Source: Acidobacteriota bacterium (lineage in GTDB: Bacteria; Acidobacteriota; Terriglobia; Acidiferrales; UBA7541). Taken from it: a stretch of DNA of 64,000 nt. Positions 37,133 through 47,462 of this stretch are shown piece after piece. The notes beneath the pieces are model-generated. The model was not told the DNA's origin, searched no databases, and saw only the letters and a list, made by a program, of their open reading frames with translations. The stretch covers positions 104,947 through 168,946 of the forward strand of contig JABCYZ010000011.1 of NCBI GenBank assembly GCA_013289955.1. The letters are read 5' to 3'. The position numbers were made by a program, and so were the translations under genes. The first letter of the stretch is position 1, and each line of letters begins with the position of its first letter.

Positions 37133-39190
37133 ATGCAACGAGCTATTCTGCGGTGCAGTCTGTTTGCAGCGGCGCTGCTAACCGGCCAGGCCGGCGGGCG
37201 AGCGCAAGATGCCGGAAAACATGCCATCACTTTTGAGGACATGATGCGGATGCATCGCGTCGGAGAAGCGCAAGTGTCGCCGGACGGCAAGTGGGTGGTC
37301 TATTCCGTGTCGACACCGGACATGGACGCGAATCGCGGCGCGAGCAATATATGGATTGTGCCAACGGCAGGTGGGGCGTCGCTGCAACTTACCCAGAGCG
37401 GACACGACTCGTCGCCCATATGGTCACCGGACGGAAAGATGATTGCCTTTTTGTCGTCGCGCAGCGGGGATTCGCAGGTTTATTTGCTTTCGATGGACGG
37501 CGGCGAAGCGAAGCCGTTGACGCATCTTTCGACGGGCGCGGACATCATCAAATGGTCGCCGGACGGTAAGGCGATCGCATTCACGTCAGGCGTGTATCCG
37601 GACTGCAAAGACGACGCTTGCAACAGCGCGCAAGACGCAGAAAAAGAAAAGGACAAAGTAAAGGCGCACGTCGCTGAGCATCTTCTTTACCGGCACTGGA
37701 CTCACTGGAACGATGGCAAGCGCGGCCATTTGTTTGTTGTTCCGGTAGACGGAAGCGCGTCTCCGCGCGATTTGACGGCAGGCGCCAATTACGACGTGCC
37801 ACCCGATGAGCGCGGCGGACCCGGCGACCTGAATTTTTCGCCGGACTCAAAGGAAATCTGTTTCGTGGCCGTGACCGATCCCGTCGAAGCGATCAGCACG
37901 AATGGGGATTTGTTCGTGGTGCCCGTAGCAGGCGGCGAAGCAAAACGAATCACGACGCAGCCTGGCTTTGATGGCGGCCCGGCGTATTCGCCGGACGGGA
38001 AGTTCATTGCGTACCACGCGCAATTGACGGCGGAGTATGAATCCGACCGATGGCGCGTGATGCTCTACGACCGTGCGACAGGCAAGATCGAGAATTTATC
38101 AGAAGCCTTTGACCGCAGCGCCAACGAACTGACCTGGTCAGCCGACAGCAGAATGATTTATTTCACGGCGGAAGATGAAACGCTGCAGCCGATTTACACG
38201 ATGGCCCCGCGCCCAGGAGACGCGCCAAGGAAACTGATTGCAAACAGCTACAACCTCGGAATCTCGCTGAGCGGCGACGGTAAGACGCTGGTATTCGAGC
38301 GCACGAGCTTGACCCATCCGGCCGAGATTTTTGCGGCGGCGAGTGATGGAAGCGGCGTGCGGCAACTTACGCATCAGAACGACTCGATCCTCGCGTCAGT
38401 GAAAATGAACGAGCCGGAATCATTCTGGTTTGAAGGCGCAGGTGAAACCAAAGTGCAAGCCATGCTGATCCGGCCGCCGGATTTCGATACATCGAAGAAG
38501 TATCCGCTGCTGGTGTTGCTGCATGGCGGGCCCCAGACGATGTGGTCGAACGCGTGGGGCTACCGATGGAACGCACAAGTATTTTCCGCGCCGGGGTATG
38601 TAACGCTGATGATCAACCGGCGCGGGTCGACGGGCTACGGCCAGAAGTTCACCGATGAAATTACGAACGACTGGGGCGGCAAAGCCTACGTCGACGTGAT
38701 GAATGGCATAGACTTCGTGCTAAAAAAGTATCCGTATACGGATGGGTCGCGTGTGGCAGCCGCCGGCGGATCCTTCGGCGGCTATATGGCTGACTGGATT
38801 GCCACGCATACGGGCCGATTCAAGGCCATCATCAGCCACGCCGGAATTTACGACAAAAATTCGATGTACGCCACGGAAGAGCTGTGGTTTGAAGAGCACG
38901 ACATGCAGGGCATGCCGTGGACAAACCCCGAGAGTTACCGCAAGTGGGCGCCGATGACGTACGCAAGCGACTTGGGAAAATTCAAGACACCGACGCTGGT
39001 GATTGCCGGTGAACTCGATTACCGCGTGCCGTACACGCAGTCGCTGGAATTTTTCAACACGATGCAAAGACAGGGTGTGCCGTCAAAGCTGGTCGTCTTT
39101 CCGGATGAAGGCCACTGGATTCTCAAACCGCAAAATAGCAAGTTCTGGTACAAAACATTTCTGGATTGGCTGGCTACGTATTTGAAATAG
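37133..39190 (+). CDS. Exported S9 family peptidase (prolyl oligopeptidase/DPP type)
   Basis: 685 residues from ATG 37133, with a signal peptide. The N-terminal half is a seven-bladed TolB-like propeller with repeated YSPDGK/WSPDGK blades. The C-terminal alpha/beta hydrolase has nucleophile Ser in GGSFGGYM, Asp in GELDYRVP and His in EGHWI. The oxyanion-hole HGGP motif is LLHGGPQTMWSN. S9 enzymes cut short peptides after Pro or acyl-amino acids. A cysteine-containing insert near 170-200 is a local feature. Confidence 0.93.
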   Translation: MQRAILRCSLFAAALLTGQAGGRAQDAGKHAITFEDMMRMHRVGEAQVSPDGKWVVYSVSTPDMDANRGASNIWIVPTAGGASLQLTQSGHDSSPIWSPDGKMIAFLSSRSGDSQVYLLSMDGGEAKPLTHLSTGADIIKWSPDGKAIAFTSGVYPDCKDDACNSAQDAEKEKDKVKAHVAEHLLYRHWTHWNDGKRGHLFVVPVDGSASPRDLTAGANYDVPPDERGGPGDLNFSPDSKEICFVAVTDPVEAISTNGDLFVVPVAGGEAKRITTQPGFDGGPAYSPDGKFIAYHAQLTAEYESDRWRVMLYDRATGKIENLSEAFDRSANELTWSADSRMIYFTAEDETLQPIYTMAPRPGDAPRKLIANSYNLGISLSGDGKTLVFERTSLTHPAEIFAAASDGSGVRQLTHQNDSILASVKMNEPESFWFEGAGETKVQAMLIRPPDFDTSKKYPLLVLLHGGPQTMWSNAWGYRWNAQVFSAPGYVTLMINRRGSTGYGQKFTDEITNDWGGKAYVDVMNGIDFVLKKYPYTDGSRVAAAGGSFGGYMADWIATHTGRFKAIISHAGIYDKNSMYATEELWFEEHDMQGMPWTNPESYRKWAPMTYASDLGKFKTPTLVIAGELDYRVPYTQSLEFFNTMQRQGVPSKLVVFPDEGHWILKPQNSKFWYKTFLDWLATYLK

Positions 39191-39199
39191 GCCACGGAG

Positions 39200-39784
39200 T
39201 CAAACCGCGAAAAAACGCTGCAGCGCGCGGCGCGCAAACCGGAAGAGATGAAAGAGTAAAAAAGCGGAGAGCGCAACTAGCATCACGACGATGATGGTCG
39301 TCGCCAGGGGATGCGCTGTAGCCATCCAAGTCAGCCAAACGGCCAGGACGTCTTCTCCGAAACTCAGCGCCCAATTGCTGAGCGGTTCCGGCGTGGTGTT
39401 GACGGCGGCGCGCGCGCTGGCCTTCGTGCCGTGAGAGGTTAACGCGACGCCACCGGCGAGAAGTGCCGCAGCCCAACGCCACTCTGCCGGAGCGGCGCCG
39501 GCAGCACCGTATGCCAGGAACGCGGCAGCGGGCGGACGAATAAAAGTATGGAGCGCGTCCCAAACGGTATCGACGTACGGAATTTTGTCCGCAAAGAACT
39601 CAACAATATAGAGAACCACAGCGATCGAGAGCACCGCAGGGTGCGAAAGCGCGTGGAGCGACTGCGGGAGATGGATGACTCCGAAACGCTCCAAAAGGCC
39701 GAGCGTAGCGACGGTCGCGTAGAGATTCAATCCCGAGGAGAATCCGGCGCCGAGGGCCATCCCCAGTGTTTCGATAGGATTCAT
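39200..39784 (-). CDS. DUF4126 membrane protein
   Basis: 194 residues from ATG 39784. Begins ETLGMALGAGFSSGLNLYAT, the conserved start of DUF4126 proteins, and shows four to five hydrophobic helices. The function of the family is unknown. It converges on the S9 peptidase gene, 9 bp after its stop. Confidence 0.85.
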   Translation of the reverse strand: MNPIETLGMALGAGFSSGLNLYATVATLGLLERFGVIHLPQSLHALSHPAVLSIAVVLYIVEFFADKIPYVDTVWDALHTFIRPPAAAFLAYGAAGAAPAEWRWAAALLAGGVALTSHGTKASARAAVNTTPEPLSNWALSFGEDVLAVWLTWMATAHPLATTIIVVMLVALSAFLLFHLFRFARRALQRFFAV

Positions 39785-40003
39785 TTTGCTTATCATAGCA
39801 AAGCAAGATAGCCCGGGTGGGATTGTGGCCCAGTTTCGGGTTGCCGTGTAAAAAGGTAAGTCCCCGTGCGCGCTTCCGCCGAGTCGGCCGATCGGAGACT
39901 GACCCGGTGCCCTAGAGGACAGTTACTTCCGGGCCTACTCGCGATAGGTTCCGTTTGACGATTTGGCGCGGGGCAGGGATGCTGTCCACAAGGGCGGTCG
40001 TTC

Positions 40004-40780
40004 ATGTTTGGCTTAAGCCACCTCTTCTATCCTTGGGGATTCATCCTGCAGGGCCTTGCAATCGTGCACTTCGTGCGGCGCCGGCCGGAGAACTATTGGT
40101 TCTATATCATTTTCTTTGGCGGTTTTCTGGGAGCGGGCGTGTACATCATCGCGGAAGTGCTGCCCGATCTAGGGCTTTTGCGCGGCGTGTTTCAAGGTTT
40201 CGGCCGAAGATCACGCATTCAGATTGTCGAGACGCAAATCCTGGACAATCCTTCCGCGGCGAACTACGAAGAACTCGGGGAGCTTTACAAGGATCAGAAG
40301 CAATTTGAAAAGGCGCGCGAGGCGTTTACGAACGCGATTGCGGCGCGCAGCGATTCGGTTTACACATTTTATTATCGCGCGCAGGCTTCGCTCGGATTGG
40401 GCGATTTCGATGCCGCGATCCATGATCTGGAGCGCGTGGTCACGAGCGATCGAAAGTTCGATTCCTACCGGGCTGCGGGGCTTTTGGCGGATGCCTACGC
40501 GCAGACAGGACAATTGGAGCGCGCCGAGCATCTCTACTTTGACGTGGCGCAATTCTCGACGACGACCGAGACGCTTTACAACTATGCGAATTTCCTGAAG
40601 CTTGCAGGACGCCCCGAAGAGGCGCGCGAGTGGGCGCTGAAGCTGCTCGCGAAGAAACGGACTCTCCCGCGGTACATGCAGCGCTATGAACGGCCGTGGT
40701 TCCGCAAAGGCAAGGCGCTTTTGAAGGAATTGGCGGCGACGAAAGTGCCGACGGAAGCGCAGCCGAGAACGCAGAGCTGA
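40004..40780 (+). CDS. Membrane-anchored TPR protein
   Basis: 258 residues. Two N-terminal hydrophobic helices (about 8-24 and 32-50) include NYWFYIIFFGGFLGAGVYI, as in PLDc_N-type membrane anchors. The rest is a TPR array (YEELGELYKDQKQFEKAREA; VYTFYYRAQASLGLGDFDAA; a third near 170-200). It is anchored on the inner membrane with the repeats in the cytoplasm or periplasm. No partner is evident. A family of such proteins occurs in Acidobacteriota and other groups. Confidence 0.8.
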   Translation: MFGLSHLFYPWGFILQGLAIVHFVRRRPENYWFYIIFFGGFLGAGVYIIAEVLPDLGLLRGVFQGFGRRSRIQIVETQILDNPSAANYEELGELYKDQKQFEKAREAFTNAIAARSDSVYTFYYRAQASLGLGDFDAAIHDLERVVTSDRKFDSYRAAGLLADAYAQTGQLERAEHLYFDVAQFSTTTETLYNYANFLKLAGRPEEAREWALKLLAKKRTLPRYMQRYERPWFRKGKALLKELAATKVPTEAQPRTQS

Positions 40781-41486
40781 GCGGCAGCTGCCGCTCCCGC
40801 AGGGCTCGATTGTCAGCGGGCTCCCGGTCTGTACTCTTGACGATGGCTCGACCTCTTTTTTGCAAGGATCGCTTCTAGAGTAGCTCGGGTTCCTTGAAAG
40901 GCCGTCAAAATCAAAGCATGAATTAGCTGTATATGTTGATTATAAACAACTTACGATAAACATAGGCTTGGGGCGACACTGGACATTTTGAGTCGCGAAC
41001 CCGCGCCCTCGCAAACATCCAGGCCTATACCGCGGCCCTGCGGGAGGAAGCCGCAGGGCCGAGCCCAGGGCTACATTCGCCGGGGGGACGAACATTTTGG
41101 ACAAAAAGCGCACCGCAGGGATTGGCCGTGCCACTTCGGGAGGGAGAACGGCACAAAAAAGAAAAAGCGGCAGGACGGCTGACGCACTGGGAACTCGCAA
41201 GAGTGCCTGAGAGAAGAATAGGAGACTTGGGTCAACGTCAAAGGGAAAAACATGAAGATGAGGCCTTGCTGAGGCTGCGAGGGCTCGACTTTAGAGATTC
41301 CTTCTCTTGTGCAGACGCGCTGTCCCTTGGAACAGCTCCCGCAATGCAGTACGTTTGTACTATCGGCAGGGCGCTAGATGCCTGCGACAATCGAGCGTTG
41401 TCGGGGCCGCTGCGTGGGGGCCCTCCACGGCCTTATCGTCTATCAAGAATGCGTCGCCCTCCGGCGGCACGAGGGACAACACAATC
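40781..41486. other. Intergenic stretch without a supported gene
   Basis: About 700 bp. The segment 40915-40975 is clearly AT-rich relative to its surroundings and could hold a promoter. Open frames in the rest lack domains and good starts. No hairpin or RNA gene was recognised. Confidence 0.45.
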
Positions 41487-43184
41487 GTGGCTTCCGCAGC
41501 GGATCAACTTCCTTCGACCGTCTCGCCCCCGGCGAGCCCATCGAGCCCTTCCAGGGAAAACGCTCTGAACAAACCAAGGATGAATGCAGTTGCCGTCGAA
41601 GTTCAGGTAGTCGCTACCGGCACGCGCCTCTCGGAAAAGAGCGGGCAGCGCGACCTCTTCACGGAAGAGACTACCACGGCGCTGGTCTTTGAGAATGGCG
41701 GAGTCCTGAAGCTATCCTCGGCCGTACTTGTCGGACAGCTGCTGTTTCTGACACACACGGAAACGAAGCGCGAAGTCGTCGCACAAGTGACGCGCAAGCG
41801 CGATTTTCGGCCGACGATTTGCTACGTCGAGGTGGAATTCAGCGAGCCCTCGCCCGGGTTTTGGGGTATCGAGTTTCCCAAAACATCGGCCATGGCCCCT
41901 GCGAACGCCCGGCAAAAAGGAGCGGACCAGCCGGCGAGAGCGGAAGAGGACATTATCGGCGAAGAACCAATCGAGCCCACAACCGCTCCCAGCGCCGAAG
42001 AAGTCTCAGCGTTGAAAGACGAAGTGGAGGTGCTACGCGAGCAATTAAAACTGTTGCAGACACAAATCGTGTCCGGGAGCTCTCCCGCCTCCGCCGAGAC
42101 TCCCGATCTTTCTCACCCAACAACTCCCGAAGCTCTGCGCGACCCTGTCGGCGTTCCTGTGCAAGCCCCGCTTATAGCAGACGCAGCCAGCCTACCGTTG
42201 CCAAAACTGCAGCCTGCGTCTGGCGAAGCGTCAGAGAAATCGCCACGGGAAGTTTCTGGCGCTCTCGCTGGCGCCCACGGCGCTCTTTCTCCCGCCTCTG
42301 CTTCCCTGCCGAGCGCCCAGGCCGAGACGTCCTTTTCCGAGGAAGAACTGCTACCAGAACCCGCGCTCAATTTCGAAAACGCAAAGCCGGCGGCGAAGGC
42401 CTCCTCCAAGCCAAAGCAGAAAATAGCCAGAGATCCCGAGCGCGCTGCACTGCGCAAGGACTTACTCTTCGCAGCGTTTGTGATCATCACTGCAGGCGCG
42501 GCGTGGTATCAGAACTTACTTCCGTGGCTGCCGCAGCGGAAGAGCTTTTCGTCCGGCGCTGCATCGAGCAGCGCTGTGCATCCTGCTCCTCTCGTGCCTG
42601 CAAAGAGCACCGACGGCCATGCCGATTCCGGCAAGTCCCCGCAGACAGGCGGGACGCCTGGAAATTCGCCGGGCGCAGTTTCGCTGGATGCTTCGCAACC
42701 TCGAGCGCCGGGAACAATGAAGCCTTCCACGATGGCTGAGGTCGAAACGCCGTCAAGTGAAGTCAAATCGGCACCCGACGGGGTTGCGGATGATGTGTCG
42801 GTGCCGGAAAAACCAGAGGTTGCTGCCTCTGCCGGAAAACGATCTGCGACACCATCGTTGAGCAAAGCGGCTATGGTTTCCGCGGTGCCACCTGCAGACG
42901 GTGCGGGTGTAGTGCCCCCGAAACTGATCAAGTCTGTCCGGGCAGTGGCCTCGCCGAGCATGTTGCAATACTTCGCGCCTGGCAATGGGGATAGCGTGAC
43001 GCTCGACGCTCTGGTGGATACGTCGGGGCGTGTGAAGTCCATGAAAGTACTATCCGGAGCTGCTTCGCTACGGAACGCCGCGATGGAAGCCCTCAAGCAA
43101 TACACCTACGAGCCCGCCACACTGCGAGGAAAGCCTGTGCCGGCGCGCATCACCGTCAAGATCAAATTCCTGTTCGAGCCATAG
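41487..43184 (+). CDS. PilZ-like/TonB C-terminal membrane protein
   Basis: 565 residues from GTG 41487 (GAGGGA about 10 nt upstream); ATG 41580 is an alternative. Order of parts: Pro/Ser-rich N-terminus, a PilZ-like beta domain (about 35-130, ending in GFWGIEF), a short coiled coil (SAEEVSALKDEVEVLREQLK), a Pro/Ala-rich linker, one transmembrane helix (about 325-345), another low-complexity linker, and a TonB-C domain (about 490-565) ending in ARITVKIKFLFEP. The layout suggests a cytoplasmic sensor connected across the membrane to a TonB-like end. c-di-GMP residues (RxxxR) are not clear. Confidence 0.75.
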   Translation: MASAADQLPSTVSPPASPSSPSRENALNKPRMNAVAVEVQVVATGTRLSEKSGQRDLFTEETTTALVFENGGVLKLSSAVLVGQLLFLTHTETKREVVAQVTRKRDFRPTICYVEVEFSEPSPGFWGIEFPKTSAMAPANARQKGADQPARAEEDIIGEEPIEPTTAPSAEEVSALKDEVEVLREQLKLLQTQIVSGSSPASAETPDLSHPTTPEALRDPVGVPVQAPLIADAASLPLPKLQPASGEASEKSPREVSGALAGAHGALSPASASLPSAQAETSFSEEELLPEPALNFENAKPAAKASSKPKQKIARDPERAALRKDLLFAAFVIITAGAAWYQNLLPWLPQRKSFSSGAASSSAVHPAPLVPAKSTDGHADSGKSPQTGGTPGNSPGAVSLDASQPRAPGTMKPSTMAEVETPSSEVKSAPDGVADDVSVPEKPEVAASAGKRSATPSLSKAAMVSAVPPADGAGVVPPKLIKSVRAVASPSMLQYFAPGNGDSVTLDALVDTSGRVKSMKVLSGAASLRNAAMEALKQYTYEPATLRGKPVPARITVKIKFLFEP

Positions 43185-43435
43185 CCCTATTTTCGACTCA
43201 TCATGCCTACCAAGTTTTAGGATAACTCCCTGTGGGGGCTTAACCGGTCGGCTCCCCGAATGAAGGCAAGTATCTAATATTCCAAGTTCAGATTATTTCG
43301 AGAAATCGAGCGGTAAAGTCTAAATGTCACGTATTTGCCGTTCCACACCTGCAAGGCAGGGATAGCCACATTTATTTCTCTGTGGATTGCTGTCTTGGCT
43401 CGCCATAAAGCCCGCCGACAAATCGATGGCCCTGA

Positions 43436-44635
43436 TCACTTGAGGGGGTCATCCTTCACTCGGGAACAAAATTCCGCGTCGTCATGCAACACGTTGATCA
43501 GGCGGTCGATGTCCCGCTCTGAATTGAACAAATGGGGTGAGACGCGGATCTTACCCTCCCGCATCGCCACGACAACACGTTCCTTCTGCAACTTCTGATA
43601 AAGCTCGGAGGTCTTTTCCGGGGTCCGCGCGGTGAAGCAGCCGTAAGGCCCGCGCTCTGCGGAGCCCAGCGGACTCGCCGGGACGCAGCCTTTCGGTAGG
43701 CGCTGGAACAAGAGATCAATCAATTTTCGGTTGTGTTCGAGTATCAATTCGGGCCCGGCCCGCAGCACAAAATCTACCGAGGCATCCATAGCCGTCAGGT
43801 TGAAATTGAAATAAGTGGCGGCTTCCGCCGCATCCCAGCGCTTGGCGCTGCGGGATGGTGCGGGATCGACAAAATTCAATGAAAAAAAATCATCTTCAGC
43901 GCCCTGGGCGGTCCAATAAAACGGACCCGGACGCGCCCTGTCCAGGTGTTCGCTCTTCGCCCAAAAGAATCCCGTGCCATAGGGACTAAGAAGCCATTTG
44001 TATCCAGCACACACCAAAAAATCGGCACCGAGCTCGTTGACATCCATCGGCACCGCCCCACAAGACTGGCTTACATCGAGCACAAATAGCGAACCCTGAG
44101 CGTGGCATGCCGCAGCCACGCGCGCCGCATTCAACAGCGACCCGTCGTCAAAGCGGACATGACTCACCGAAACGACGCGCGTTCTAGGCGTCAGCGCGTG
44201 GATTAGATCATCTGCCGTGATGAAGCGGTCGTGCGGCGCTACGATTTTGAATTTCACGCCATGGCGTTCTTCCATCGGTTTCCAGGTGGCATATTGCAGT
44301 GGAAATTCTCCCTTGGCAGTAATAACCTCATCGCCCGGCTTCCACCTCAGGAAATGGGCTACGGCCGCAACGCCGGTGCTTGCCCCGGTCGTGAGCGCGA
44401 TTTCTTCCGATTTCGCCCCAATCATTTTCGAGAGGGATGCCCGAATTCGTCTTGGAGCTTCGAAGAAAACGACGTCGTCCGTGTGATGCGGAGACTTGTT
44501 GGCTTCCATTGAGGCTTGCACCGCATGCAGGGCCACACGGGGCAGGGCCGCATGGGCTGCAGTGTTCAAATAGGTTGCGTCTACAATCTCGAACCACTGC
44601 TTCTGCCAGTCGGCTGCAGTTTGAATTGTGGCCAT
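43436..44635 (-). CDS. Class V PLP aminotransferase (NifS/CsdA-like)
   Basis: 399 residues. Fold type I class V features: TYLNTAAHAALPR, the SHVRFDDGSLLN region, VLDVSQSCGAVPMDV for the PLP Asp-x-x-Gln, and Schiff-base Lys in CAGYKWLLSPYGTG. There is no desulfurase active-site Cys near 330-350 in a typical loop, so it may be a lyase or an isopenicillin epimerase-like enzyme rather than a cysteine desulfurase. It stands alone between the TonB-C protein and the ABC permease. Confidence 0.85.
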   Translation of the reverse strand: MATIQTAADWQKQWFEIVDATYLNTAAHAALPRVALHAVQASMEANKSPHHTDDVVFFEAPRRIRASLSKMIGAKSEEIALTTGASTGVAAVAHFLRWKPGDEVITAKGEFPLQYATWKPMEERHGVKFKIVAPHDRFITADDLIHALTPRTRVVSVSHVRFDDGSLLNAARVAAACHAQGSLFVLDVSQSCGAVPMDVNELGADFLVCAGYKWLLSPYGTGFFWAKSEHLDRARPGPFYWTAQGAEDDFFSLNFVDPAPSRSAKRWDAAEAATYFNFNLTAMDASVDFVLRAGPELILEHNRKLIDLLFQRLPKGCVPASPLGSAERGPYGCFTARTPEKTSELYQKLQKERVVVAMREGKIRVSPHLFNSERDIDRLINVLHDDAEFCSRVKDDPLK

Positions 44636-44693
44636 GAGGTCTCCAACCTTTCGTAAACGGACACTTCTTCTCCTTTAACTTCGGTTGGTATGC

Positions 44694-47180
44694 CTAACTA
44701 TCTCGCAGAGCAATAATTGGATCCACCGTCGTCGCGCGGCGAGCCGGAATGTAGGTGGCCAGAAATGCGACAAACATCAAAACCAGTGGAACCGTCACGA
44801 ATACCGTCACATCAAACGGATGCACGCCATACAGCAGAGTTGCAATCAACGGCGCTGCGGCTGAGGCGAGCACCAGTCCAATTGCAATCCCAACGCCCAC
44901 GAGCAATAGCCCTTTCCCGAGCATGAGCGTGAGGATATCTGACCGTTGGGCTCCCAAGGCGACTCGGATTCCAATCTCACGAGACCTCTGCCCAACCATG
45001 TAGACCAGCAAGCCATAGATGCCAATGGAGGACAAGAGCATCGCGACGGCCGCGAACACTCCAACCAATTCCGCCGAGAATCGGCGCGGAGCAATGGAAA
45101 CATCCATCACGTCGTTCATGGAGCGGATATTGAATACGGGCAGGGTAGGATCCACAGACTGTATCTCACTCCGAATCTGCGATTCGAGGAGTGATGCGGG
45201 CAAAGGCGTCCTTGCCACCACGCTCATGGACCGCCCTGATTGCTGATAGATAGGTCTGAATATGTGGGGGACACCATCTGTGTCGAGTCCGTCTTGCTTC
45301 ATATCCTTGACGATTCCGACCACGATTACCCAAGGAAGGCTGGGATTTCCCCGCTGTGATCCCGTGTTTCGATCCAACCGCAAGCGCCTGCCGACTGGAT
45401 CCATGCCTGACCAATAGCGTCGCGCGGTAGTCTCATCAATGATGGCTACCTCCTGCTTTCCGCTCTCATCGCTTTCTAGGAAAAAACGCCCACGAATCAA
45501 TGGGCATTGCATCAGCATGAAATAATCGGGACTCACTCGAATTACTTCCGCTGTTAACCCTTGTGAAGAATCGGTCGCGCGGTCTTCGATCACCAGCGCC
45601 GCGGTTATCGCGGGAAGCGCGCCTGGCAAATCCGAGGTCATGGCGGCCCGATCGATTCCTGGAATCTTGGCCACACGCCGGATGACGTCCCTGATAAAAG
45701 ATGTCCTCTCTGCGAAATTCGCGTACACGTCCGTCTTGGGATCGTTCGGGTTCGCTAGCCAGAAGCTTGCAGTAACTACTCTCGAAGGATTGAAACCAGG
45801 ATCCTCCTGAAGCAATCCCCAGAAAGTCCGCAGGAGCAAGCCGGCTCCAACCATCAGCACAACAGCAAGCGCCAATTCAGACACAATCAGCAGACTCCTC
45901 AACCGGAATGTCTTAGCGCTGGAACCGGAGCCTTGAGCACCTTCCCGAATTGCGGCAGTCATATCGGCTTTCATTGCCTGAAAAGCTGGAGCGAGCCCAA
46001 ATATGATTCCGGTGAAGATGGAAATCAGAAGAGCAAAAAGCAGGACAGTCCGGTCGACACCCACTTCGGCAAGCCGGGGAACTGAAGCGGGAACAAAGTG
46101 AAGGATGAAACTCAAGGTCAATTTCGCTGCGAGCACGCCTGCCACACCCGCGATCAAGGAAAGCACCAGCGACTCCGTCAGCGTCTGGCGCACCATGCGA
46201 AAACGGGCAGCCCCAAGCGTCATCCGCATTGCCATTTCTCTCTGTCTTCCTGAAGCGCGAGCCAGCAGAAGGTTTGCGATGTTCACGGATGCGATTAGCA
46301 CGACCAGGACTACCGCGGCCATTAATACCAGCAGTTGGGGACGCACATTGCCTACGAGTGAGTCCTGCAAGGGTTGGATCTCGATGGACCATTTGGCCTC
46401 AGGAGGATAATCATTCGGGAAGTCAGTCCGGAGTTCACTGGCCATTGCCGTCAGTCTCGCCTGAGCCTGCGTTACATTGACGCCAGATTTCAGCCGTCCG
46501 ATTGCCCCGGGCAGCACCCTCACGTTTCGCGCGGGTTTCGGGTAAGGATCCGCGCTGAACCCGCACGTGACCCACACTTCCACATCCTTCGCGACCGTCT
46601 TTCCGGGGTGGCGAAATCCGGCGGGAAGAACTCCCACAATCGTGTACGGATCGTTGTCCAGCTTCAGACGTTTTCCTAGAATATTCGGGTCGCCGCCGTA
46701 AGATCGGCGCCACAAGCCATCGCTAATCACAGCTGCTTCTGCGAAACCCAGCGCAAAGTCCTGAGATCCAAATAGCCTCCCGATTTGCGGCGGTACGCCG
46801 AGCATGGAAAAGTAGTTGGGGCTAACGCCGAGCAATTCAAGACGTTCCGGTTGTTGTCTGGCGCCGGTCAGGTTGGTGCTGCCAGCCCAGACAACGCTTA
46901 CTTCCTCGAAGACACCGGCTCTTGCCTTCAGATCCTCCCACTCGGGGACAGAGAAGCGGATGTCGCGCAAACCTATTCCAGGATTGTTGAAAGTGATCTT
47001 CACCAAACTACCGGGGTCGTAGTACGGCAGGGAACGCAATAGCACCGCGTTCACGATGCTGAAAATCGATGTGTTCGCCCCAATTCCCAATGCCAGCGTG
47101 AGAATGATTATGAGAGTGAAGCCGGGACTCTTCCGCATGATGCGGAAAGCGTACCGGACATCATTGAATAGTATTTCCAT
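44694..47180 (-). CDS. MacB-like ABC transporter permease, ADOP type
   Basis: 828 residues. Starts with LFNDVRYAFRIMRKSPGFTLIIILTL (opening LFNDVRYAFRIMRKSPGF), typical of the long ADOP permeases of Acidobacteriota. Two MacB periplasmic domains alternate with FtsX-like transmembrane blocks, each with three helices, and the last ends VDPIIALRDS. It has no ATPase gene beside it. These proteins are thought to export peptides, lipoproteins or drugs, or to move signals; the role here is unknown. Confidence 0.92.
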   Translation of the reverse strand: MEILFNDVRYAFRIMRKSPGFTLIIILTLALGIGANTSIFSIVNAVLLRSLPYYDPGSLVKITFNNPGIGLRDIRFSVPEWEDLKARAGVFEEVSVVWAGSTNLTGARQQPERLELLGVSPNYFSMLGVPPQIGRLFGSQDFALGFAEAAVISDGLWRRSYGGDPNILGKRLKLDNDPYTIVGVLPAGFRHPGKTVAKDVEVWVTCGFSADPYPKPARNVRVLPGAIGRLKSGVNVTQAQARLTAMASELRTDFPNDYPPEAKWSIEIQPLQDSLVGNVRPQLLVLMAAVVLVVLIASVNIANLLLARASGRQREMAMRMTLGAARFRMVRQTLTESLVLSLIAGVAGVLAAKLTLSFILHFVPASVPRLAEVGVDRTVLLFALLISIFTGIIFGLAPAFQAMKADMTAAIREGAQGSGSSAKTFRLRSLLIVSELALAVVLMVGAGLLLRTFWGLLQEDPGFNPSRVVTASFWLANPNDPKTDVYANFAERTSFIRDVIRRVAKIPGIDRAAMTSDLPGALPAITAALVIEDRATDSSQGLTAEVIRVSPDYFMLMQCPLIRGRFFLESDESGKQEVAIIDETTARRYWSGMDPVGRRLRLDRNTGSQRGNPSLPWVIVVGIVKDMKQDGLDTDGVPHIFRPIYQQSGRSMSVVARTPLPASLLESQIRSEIQSVDPTLPVFNIRSMNDVMDVSIAPRRFSAELVGVFAAVAMLLSSIGIYGLLVYMVGQRSREIGIRVALGAQRSDILTLMLGKGLLLVGVGIAIGLVLASAAAPLIATLLYGVHPFDVTVFVTVPLVLMFVAFLATYIPARRATTVDPIIALRDS

Positions 47181-47462
47181 GATCCCCCCAATGAATCAAG
47201 TTCTCAGATTGGTCACCTCGTGCGGATCTCCGTTTCGATGTATACGGCTTTACGAGTGGGAGCATCCGTGTCACAATACTTAGTCATTTAGCTTAATGTC
47301 AAATGCCAAATTGGTCCGAAGAGAAAATAAGAGCAAATCGCGTCTTTCGGATGCTGGCCAATAAAATATCGATGTCCTCCGCGCCGCTGTAGGTGTATCT
47401 TCCCGTTATCAATCGGGCCTTTTGTTAACCGTAAATCGCCTTGAAATAAAGGAGACGACGCG

